Part shown: piece by piece, positions 59,039 to 64,000 of the stretch
How positions within the stretch are numbered: position 1 is the stretch's first letter
Layout: every line of letters starts with the position of its first letter
Assembly (NCBI RefSeq): GCF_003202205.1
Contig: NZ_PDOG01000003.1
Coordinates: 17,761 to 81,760 of the forward strand
DNA: 64,000 bases
DNA from: Halomonas sp. LBP4
Lineage (GTDB): Bacteria; Pseudomonadota; Gammaproteobacteria; Pseudomonadales; Halomonadaceae
Direction of reading: 5' to 3'
Translations under genes and position numbers: made by a program
Notes under the pieces: generated by a model
The model's input: only the letters and a program-made list of their open reading frames with translations
What the model was told of the DNA's origin: nothing
Databases searched by the model: none

Positions 59039-60075
59039 CAGCGCACCTCCGTGGGGCAGCAGGCCGACTCGGGTTGCGGGGAACAGCAGAAGGTGGATTC
59101 CGCTTCGCCAGGGGAGGGCACGGGCAGGCGGATCCCCGCTCGGTACATCAACGCCGCCACGGCCAGTCCGGCCAGGCGCGCCTCGGGAGGGTCGGCCCGG
59201 GAGCTCAGTACCACCGGCACCGTCAGCCCCATGACCACCCCGGCCGCCGTGGCGCCGGCATGGTACTCGAGGTTCTTGGCCAACACGTTGCCGGACACCA
59301 GATCCGGCATGAGCAGGATGTCGGCTTTCCCCGCCACCGGGGAATCGATGCCCTTTTCGCGGGCCGCACGCTCCGAGATGGCGTTGTCGAAGGCCAGCGG
59401 CCCATCGACCTCGGCGCCGGCAATCTGGCCGCGGCGGGCCATCAACGTTAGGCAGGCCGCATCCAGGGTGGAGACGATGGCCGGATTGACCGTTTCCACG
59501 GCGGAAATGACCGCGGCACGTGGCCGCTCGAGCCCGATCATGTGCATCAGCTCGATGGCGTTGTGCAGGATCTGCGCCTTGGCGTCGAGATCCGGCGCGA
59601 TGTTCACGGCCGCATCGGTAACGGCCAGCAGGCGTGGGTAGTCGGGCACGTCCACCAGAAAGACGTGGCTCACTCGCCGGCCGGGCTGTCGCAGGCCATT
59701 GCCCAGCAGGGCATGCATGAAGGTATCGGTGTGGAGGTGCCCTTTCATCAGCGCCTCCGCGCGTCCGGCCTGCACGAGCTCCACCCCGATGCGGGCGGCC
59801 TCCACATCCGAATCGGCCTCGATCATCGCTTGCGGATCGAGGTCCCAGCCGATCGCAGCGGCGGCCCCGACGATCTCGGCGGCCCCGACGATCTCGGCGG
59901 CGCGGCCGATGAGCACCGGCTCGGCGATGCCCATGCCCGCCGCCTCGCGAAGCGTCTCCAGCACCGCGGCCTGGGCCGAGTTGACGACGGCGACGCGGAT
60001 CGGGTCACCGCCACGGGCCTGCTGCACCAGGTCATCGAGCGTCGCAAGGGCCACTGGCGTCGCCGTCTTGGTCAT
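59038..60075 (-). CDS. Phosphate acyltransferase (acetyl/butyryl type)
   Basis: 345 aa, PTA/PTB fold: exchanges CoA for phosphate on acyl-CoA. 'MGIAEPVLIGRAAEI', 'AEALMKGHLHTDTFMHALLG', 'TDAAVNIAPDLDAKAQILHN' and 'VAGKADILLMPDLVSGNVLA' are characteristic. Residues about 48-56 carry a doubled IVGAAEIVGAAA: an exact 15-bp duplication near 59875-59905. It overlaps the phaC start, and its own start overlaps the stop of the acetate-kinase remnant (ATGA). Without ackA next to it, the acyl phosphate must be used elsewhere. Confidence 0.88.
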   Translation of the reverse strand: MTKTATPVALATLDDLVQQARGGDPIRVAVVNSAQAAVLETLREAAGMGIAEPVLIGRAAEIVGAAEIVGAAAAIGWDLDPQAMIEADSDVEAARIGVELVQAGRAEALMKGHLHTDTFMHALLGNGLRQPGRRVSHVFLVDVPDYPRLLAVTDAAVNIAPDLDAKAQILHNAIELMHMIGLERPRAAVISAVETVNPAIVSTLDAACLTLMARRGQIAGAEVDGPLAFDNAISERAAREKGIDSPVAGKADILLMPDLVSGNVLAKNLEYHAGATAAGVVMGLTVPVVLSSRADPPEARLAGLAVAALMYRAGIRLPVPSPGEAESTFCCSPQPESACCPTEVR

Positions 60076-60188
60076 GTCATCTCCTGTTGTTGGTTGGTCA
60101 GAGTGCGCTGCACGTGCCGGGCGATCATCCGCTCTTCATCGGTGGCCACGGCCTCCACTTCGACTGCCCTTGTGCCGTCGACACCTGG
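60072..60188 (-). pseudogene. ackA: C-terminal remnant of acetate kinase
   Basis: The minus frame ending at 60072 reads PGVDGTRAVEVEAVATDEER then MIARHVQRTL. 'PTDEE-(x)-MIARH' is the invariant C-terminal signature of acetate kinases. The other ~360 codons are missing. The stop still overlaps the phosphotransacylase start by four bases, as an ackA-pta coupling would. The remnant overlaps a 52-codon ORF in another frame. Confidence 0.65.
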
Positions 60189-60283
60189 AGCCGGCCTTGT
60201 GGCGTGCCGATCCCGCTGGCCGTTCCCCATACCATACGATCGAGGTCCTCCTTCTCCGGGGGCGGAAGATGGTCCCGGTTCAT
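60125..60283 (-). CDS. Candidate 52-aa ORF following the helical protein gene
   Basis: ATG at 60283 directly abuts the stop of the upstream gene (TAG-ATG). Encodes MNRDHLPPPEKEDLDRMVWG then TASGIGTPQG, and overlaps the ackA remnant out of frame. It may be the start of a deleted gene (a join created when ackA was lost) or chance. No homology recognised. Confidence 0.3.
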   Translation of the reverse strand: MNRDHLPPPEKEDLDRMVWGTASGIGTPQGRLQVSTAQGQSKWRPWPPMKSG

Positions 60284-60742
60284 CTAGAGGTCTCGGGCTC
60301 GGTTGATCTGATGGGTCAGGCGCATCGCCTCGTGTTCCTCCAGCTTCAAGAGCTCGCGAACGAGCTCACGGGTCTCGGGGATCTCGGCGCGTCCTTCCAG
60401 GTAGCGGTACAGCTCGAGGACCTGATCATGCAGCGCAAAGATTGCCTGGCAGATGTCATCGAAGCTCATCTCGGCATAGGGTGAATGACACACCTGGTGC
60501 GGGGCGATGGGGGCATGTGACAGGTAATCGTAGACCCAGGTGTGCAGGGCCTTCGGGTCGGCCTGCTTCTCGAAGCCGGCCACGGCCTGTTCCAGGATCG
60601 CCTCGTGATCCGCAAGATACTCCAGTAACCACTTGGCGCGGGCTTCCTCCTGCCGGGTGGCACAGTGCTTCAGGCACTCTGCCAGATAGGCATGCAGCTG
60701 CCGGGTCCACTCGATCAGGTCTTGAAAGGTCTCGATCTTCAT
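60284..60742 (-). CDS. All-helical hypothetical protein, ferritin/hemerythrin-like
   Basis: 152 aa, start behind AGGAGAAC. Predicted four-helix bundle with Glu/His/Cys-rich helices: 'LAECLKHCATRQEEARAKWL', 'ADHEAILEQAVAGFEKQADP' and 'LLKLEEHEAMRLTHQINRAR'. The DHEA and EEHEA pairs could be di-iron ligands, as in rubrerythrin-like proteins. Its place between DUF3141 and the pta/phaC genes suggests a role in low-oxygen or oxidative stress. Fold and metal are inference. Confidence 0.65.
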   Translation of the reverse strand: MKIETFQDLIEWTRQLHAYLAECLKHCATRQEEARAKWLLEYLADHEAILEQAVAGFEKQADPKALHTWVYDYLSHAPIAPHQVCHSPYAEMSFDDICQAIFALHDQVLELYRYLEGRAEIPETRELVRELLKLEEHEAMRLTHQINRARDL

Positions 60743-60802
60743 CCGATGTTCTCCTTTGATGGGCTACTTGCTCTGCAGGATTTGCTGTGAACCGGCTCGG
60801 CC

Positions 60803-62605
60803 TCAGCTCTGCCTCTTGTCCTCACTCGGCAGCCCCCAGCCGTAGAGGCTGCGAAACCCTATCTCGTACAGGCTGTCGCGCGTGGTGCCGGCAAGGCTCA
60901 GTGCCGAGGCAATCGACTCGCTCACGAGGGCTTCCCACTGCCGAAAGGGATTGTCGTCATCGAGCGGCTCCCGTGCGGGTTCTGTCACGTCTGCCAGCCA
61001 CTTCACGCCGGTCATCCAGGGGGCGAAGCGTTCCGAGAACATCAGCCGGCTGGTACGTGCGGGATGCAGCTGGCGCAGCGTCTCCGCCAGCCAGGGATTG
61101 ACGGCCAGGCGAACCCAGGGACCGATGAAGGTCTCGTAGAGGGCCACGTTGTGCTCGGAGAGGGCGCGCACCCGGTCGAATGCCGGGGCCTGGTCGGGAT
61201 ACTCCAGGTCCTCCACGCGGCGCTCCTCGAAGCGCACCTGGAACTGGGGCTTGTGGCAGTCGGGGTCGCCGGTGGGGTTGTCGATGCGCATCTCGTAGAG
61301 GCCGGGCGCCAGGTCGTTCAGTTCGCCGACATTCTCGAGGATCGCCCGGTGCTCGAGGCGCGCGACCCTGGAGGACACGAAGATGCCCAGGTGGCCCACA
61401 TGGGTATTGAGCAGGTAGACGATGTGCTGGTCGGCGGCCTTGAGCGCCTCTGTGCTCGGGTAGACCGCGGGGATCCAGTTGAGCGCTTGATGGGGCGGGG
61501 TGATGTTGTCACCGCTGGAGGCGAAGATCACCAGTGGATTGCGGATACGCCGGAGATCGACGGTGCAGCCCGGACAGACCTGCAGCTCCCCGCGTTCGAG
61601 CTGGTTGCCGACGAAGAGGTTCTCGACGATGGCGGTGATCTCTTCCTTGCTCAGTGCGTAGAAGCCCGTCCACCAGCGCTCGAAGTCGAGGAAGCGTTCG
61701 CGCTGGCCGTCGATGTCGGCGAACAGCTGGTAGTCCTTCTGCCACAGGGTATTGGCCGGTTTGAGCGATTCGAAGTTGGCGGCCAGGTGGGCGCCATCGA
61801 AGCGGCCATCGCCCAGGTCCGCCAACAGGTGCGTCATCCAGGCGCCGCCCAGCAGTCCGCCGGCCAGCCGCATGGGATTGACGCCGGATTCACCCGCCCA
61901 GTAGGAGAGAGGCGAGCCGTTGAGCACTGCCGGCCCCACCAGGCCCTCGCAGTCGGCGGAGAGCAGCGTAATAGCCCAGCCCGCCTGGCAGTTGCCGTAG
62001 AGCACCGGCGGCATGCCGGGGTGGCGCTCGGCCACCGTCTCGACGAAGCGGCGCAGGACGTGCAGCACGTCGTCCAGGGTCTGGCCGGGCAAGGGTTCCG
62101 GGAAGAAGATCACGAAGTAGACCGGGTGGCCCTCGTGGAGGGCCATGCCCACCTCGGAGTCACGCTTGAAGCCGCCGATGCCCGGGCCGTGGCCGGCGCG
62201 CGGATCGACGATGACCACCGGCGGCTTGCTGGCGTCGAGGCAGTCCTCCAGGCAGTCATCGCCCACCCGCGTGATTCTCAGCAGGGCATAGTTGGCGGGG
62301 TGCGCCAGTAGACAGCCGTCGAGGATCGTCTCGTAGTCGAAGTCGAGCAGCGGTGGCTTGCCGGCCCGCTCGTGCTCGAGCATGTTGTTGGCGCGCTCAC
62401 GCAGGGTGTCCAGGTAGCGCACGCCGCGTTGCCACAGGTCGAGCTGATAGGTGAGCAGCTCCGCTGCTGGGTGGCTCGGGGCGGTGACCGGTTGGGGCTC
62501 GGGAGCGCTCACCGGGTCGGTGGCCTCTTGTGGGGCAGTAGATGGGCGCTTGCTCGGGGCGTGGCGAGTCGAGGGAACCTTGGCAGTCGATGTCTTGGCG
62601 GTCAT
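60803..62605 (-). CDS. DUF3141 family alpha/beta-hydrolase-like protein
   Basis: 600 aa. After a Ser/Thr/Pro-rich N-terminus (about 1-45) comes 'AAELLTYQLDLWQRGVRYLD', similar in layout to PHA synthase N-termini, then a hydrolase core with the elbow 'LYGNCQAGWAITLL' (Cys nucleophile) and 'HVGHLGIFVSSRVARLEH' with the His. The family is repeatedly found beside phaC- and pta-like genes in low-oxygen clusters. Activity unknown; a polyester-linked hydrolase or acyltransferase is the natural guess. Confidence 0.85.
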   Translation of the reverse strand: MTAKTSTAKVPSTRHAPSKRPSTAPQEATDPVSAPEPQPVTAPSHPAAELLTYQLDLWQRGVRYLDTLRERANNMLEHERAGKPPLLDFDYETILDGCLLAHPANYALLRITRVGDDCLEDCLDASKPPVVIVDPRAGHGPGIGGFKRDSEVGMALHEGHPVYFVIFFPEPLPGQTLDDVLHVLRRFVETVAERHPGMPPVLYGNCQAGWAITLLSADCEGLVGPAVLNGSPLSYWAGESGVNPMRLAGGLLGGAWMTHLLADLGDGRFDGAHLAANFESLKPANTLWQKDYQLFADIDGQRERFLDFERWWTGFYALSKEEITAIVENLFVGNQLERGELQVCPGCTVDLRRIRNPLVIFASSGDNITPPHQALNWIPAVYPSTEALKAADQHIVYLLNTHVGHLGIFVSSRVARLEHRAILENVGELNDLAPGLYEMRIDNPTGDPDCHKPQFQVRFEERRVEDLEYPDQAPAFDRVRALSEHNVALYETFIGPWVRLAVNPWLAETLRQLHPARTSRLMFSERFAPWMTGVKWLADVTEPAREPLDDDNPFRQWEALVSESIASALSLAGTTRDSLYEIGFRSLYGWGLPSEDKRQS

Positions 62606-62624
62606 GGAGCATTACCTCTTGTGG

Positions 62625-62801
62625 TCAGGATGTCGTTGATTCGGGATCGACGCCAGTCTCGATCCGGGGATCGGACAGGAAGCGGTACGGCGGGATTTCC
62701 AGAATGGTGGGCGCCAGCACCGTCCCGACACCGCCGACCACCACCGTCCCGACACCGCCGACCACCACCGTCGCACCGACGAGAAAGCGTCTGCGTTTCA
62801 T
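62625..62801 (-). CDS. Small Tat-signal-like protein, 58 aa, with an internal duplication
   Basis: ATG at 62801 behind GGGAGGTGC, an excellent site. Sequence begins MKRRRFLVGATVVVGGVGTV and continues VVGGVGTVLAPTILEIPPYR, ending in VDPESTTS. 'RRRFLVG' fits the RRxFL twin-arginine motif, followed by a Gly/Val hydrophobic stretch. The hydrophobic core carries an exact 24-bp tandem duplication (62718-62741 and 62742-62765; TVVVGGVG twice). It may be a Tat-targeted or membrane micro-protein. It lies 24 bp after the methyltransferase-like gene and 19 bp before DUF3141. Confidence 0.65.
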   Translation of the reverse strand: MKRRRFLVGATVVVGGVGTVVVGGVGTVLAPTILEIPPYRFLSDPRIETGVDPESTTS

Positions 62802-62825
62802 GACTGCACCTCCCGGAGATGGTCC

Positions 62826-63485
62826 TTACAGGCGCCAGCCACCTGAACCCGGTGCCCGAAGGCGCGGGATGAAGCGTGGCGTGCGGGCCGCGTAGGTCTG
62901 CCATTTGTCGCCGAACTGGCGCGCTACCTCGCGCTCTTCGTGGATCGCCAGGCGGGAGTACATCCACACCAATACCGGGAACATGGCCAGGGTCAGCAGG
63001 GTGGGCCACTGCAGCAGGAAACCGGCCATCACCAGCACGAAGCCGGCATACTGGGGATGCCGGACATGAGCGTAGAGTCCGGTGGTAGCCAGCTCTCCCC
63101 GCCGCTGGGCGGCATAGAGCACCCGCCAACCGGCGGCGATGAGCCAGAAACCCGCGGCGATGAACACCATGCTCAGCAGATGGAACGGCCCGAAGTGCGG
63201 GTTGGCCTGCCAGCCGAACAGCATCTCCAGCAGATGCCCCGCATCGTGGCTGAACCAGTCCACTTCCGGGTAGCGCGACTGCAGCCAGCCGGAGATGAAG
63301 TAGAGGGTCAGCGGGAAGCCGTACATCTCCGTGAACAGCGCCACCAGGAAGGCGCTGAAGGCCCCGAGCGAGCGCCAGTCGCGGCGCGTCTGCGGCTTGA
63401 AGAAGCTGAACGCGAAGAAGATGAAGATGGCCGAGTTGAGAATGACCAGGCCCCACAGGCCGTAGGCCGGGGCATCGCTACTCAT
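62826..63485 (-). CDS. Isoprenylcysteine carboxyl methyltransferase-like membrane protein
   Basis: 219 aa from the ATG at 63485 behind GGGAGGA. Five to six membrane helices; the C-terminal 'LYAHVRHPQYAGFVLVMAGF' and 'EEREVARQFGDKWQTYAARTPRF' are the SAM-binding marks of the ICMT/PEMT fold. Such genes commonly accompany DUF2933 and copper ATPases in bacteria. Overlaps the DUF2933 gene by eight bases. Substrate unknown. Confidence 0.82.
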   Translation of the reverse strand: MSSDAPAYGLWGLVILNSAIFIFFAFSFFKPQTRRDWRSLGAFSAFLVALFTEMYGFPLTLYFISGWLQSRYPEVDWFSHDAGHLLEMLFGWQANPHFGPFHLLSMVFIAAGFWLIAAGWRVLYAAQRRGELATTGLYAHVRHPQYAGFVLVMAGFLLQWPTLLTLAMFPVLVWMYSRLAIHEEREVARQFGDKWQTYAARTPRFIPRLRAPGSGGWRL

Positions 63486-63696
63486 CGCGTCCTCCCTTGT
63501 GGTCACCATGCCCGCCGTGCATGAACACATGCATGAGCGGACAGGCGAGCAAGATCAGCCAGGGCAGGGCACCCAGCAGGTGCACCTTGTGCTCCTCCCA
63601 GAGCAGGAAGCCCATCACCGCCAGGGCGATCGCCACCATGAGCCAGAACCTTCCCTTGCTCGGCCGTCGGTCCAGCCAGCGGTTGCTGTCGGCCAT
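63478..63696 (-). CDS. DUF2933 small membrane protein
   Basis: 72 aa; two helices ('GRFWLMVAIALAVMGFLLW', 'LLGALPWLILLACPLMHVFM') and a His/Gly tail 'HGGHGDHKGG' that may bind metal. This is the DUF2933 layout, usually next to copper or silver efflux genes. Two bases after the end of the Cu ATPase and overlapping the next gene. Confidence 0.85.
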   Translation of the reverse strand: MADSNRWLDRRPSKGRFWLMVAIALAVMGFLLWEEHKVHLLGALPWLILLACPLMHVFMHGGHGDHKGGRDE

Positions 63697-63698
63697 GA

Positions 63699-64000
63699 TC
63701 AGATCCTCACCCGGCGCAGGCGCAGTGAATTCATCACCACCGACAGCGAAGACGCGCTCATCGCGAAGGCGGCGAACATCGGCCCGATCAGGATGCCGAG
63801 GAACGGATAGAGGATCCCGGCGGCGATCGGTACCCCGGCCCCGTTGTAGACCAGGGCGAAGAACAGGTTCTGCTTGATGTTGCGCATGGTGGCCAGCGAA
63901 AGCTTGCGGGCACGGACGATGCCGTCGAGGTTGCCCTTGACAAGCGTGAAACCGGCGCTTTCGATTGCCACGTCGGCCCCGGTGCCCATGGCGATGCCGA
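63699..64000 (-). CDS. C-terminal end of a second copper-type P1B ATPase (partial, cut by window edge)
   Basis: About 100 codons remain. '[20 protein letters not shown]' is the hinge after the nucleotide domain; '[20 protein letters not shown]' and '[20 protein letters not shown]' are the last two helices with the Cu-ATPase YN and MxxSS ligands. It differs from the copA at 45188, so the genome has two such pumps. The start lies beyond 64000. Confidence 0.88.
   Translation of the reverse strand, partial: GIAMGTGADVAIESAGFTLVKGNLDGIVRARKLSLATMRNIKQNLFFALVYNGAGVPIAAGILYPFLGILIGPMFAAFAMSASSLSVVMNSLRLRRVRI

Overview
The window looks like a chromosomal segment of a halophilic, high-GC gammaproteobacterium, most likely Halomonadaceae. 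This is inferred from gene content and GC-rich codon use; no rRNA is present to confirm it. Supporting content is a six-gene Mrp cation/proton antiporter operon, a de novo glycine betaine synthesis operon, a PHA-synthase energy-storage cluster and a MaeB-type malic enzyme. I see no tRNA, rRNA, CRISPR array, intact insertion sequence or prophage.

Layout. 0-11 kb: a long palindromic MITE-like element, an orphan TAXI-type solute-binding protein, a broken DASS-transporter start, then maeB-aceE-aceF-lpdA on the minus strand. 11-20 kb: an accessory patch with gene remnants, a DUF899 / broken regulator / beta-propeller locus, a zinc metallopeptidase, a CPA1 antiporter, a flavin disulfide reductase and a secreted protein. 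20-33 kb: HxlR regulator divergent from a BBE-type FAD oxidase, reverse transsulfuration pair (CBS plus cystathionine lyase/synthase), a compact aconitase, DoxX and VOC proteins, a second BBE-type oxidase, and a PQQ-dehydrogenase/hydrolase pair. 33-39 kb: mrpA(B)CDEFG. 39-45 kb: two methylmalonate-semialdehyde dehydrogenase paralogues, an omega-amino-acid aminotransferase and a divergent LysR regulator. 45-50 kb: a Cu-type P-ATPase with a Met-rich periplasmic protein, and an APH/P-loop kinase fusion. 50-56 kb: gsmt-sdmt-metK-ahcY followed by a MetF-like gene, all on the minus strand. 56-64 kb: a lipoprotein, then a minus-strand cluster (a second Cu ATPase cut by the window edge, DUF2933, an isoprenylcysteine-methyltransferase-like protein, a 58-aa Tat-like small protein, DUF3141, a helical protein, an acetate-kinase remnant, a phosphotransacylase and phaC).

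How the parts fit. Betaine synthesis from glycine uses three SAM per molecule; metK makes SAM, ahcY removes S-adenosylhomocysteine, and the MetF-like gene may feed methyl groups. Transsulfuration genes elsewhere in the window draw on the resulting homocysteine. Mrp and the CPA1 antiporter deal with Na+/pH. Three related palindromes (core TGACCTG[C/T]ATCA, FNR/Anr-like) occur: one upstream of the Met-rich/CopA unit, one upstream of mrp, and one beside phaC. Each has a -10-like hexamer at about the class II distance, suggesting an oxygen-linked regulon. Other unusual points are an E3 with two lipoyl domains, two almost identical lipoyl modules in E2, an aconitase lacking the usual SCTN cysteine, 21-bp repeats running out of an aminotransferase gene, and several gene remnants too short for standard ORF callers.
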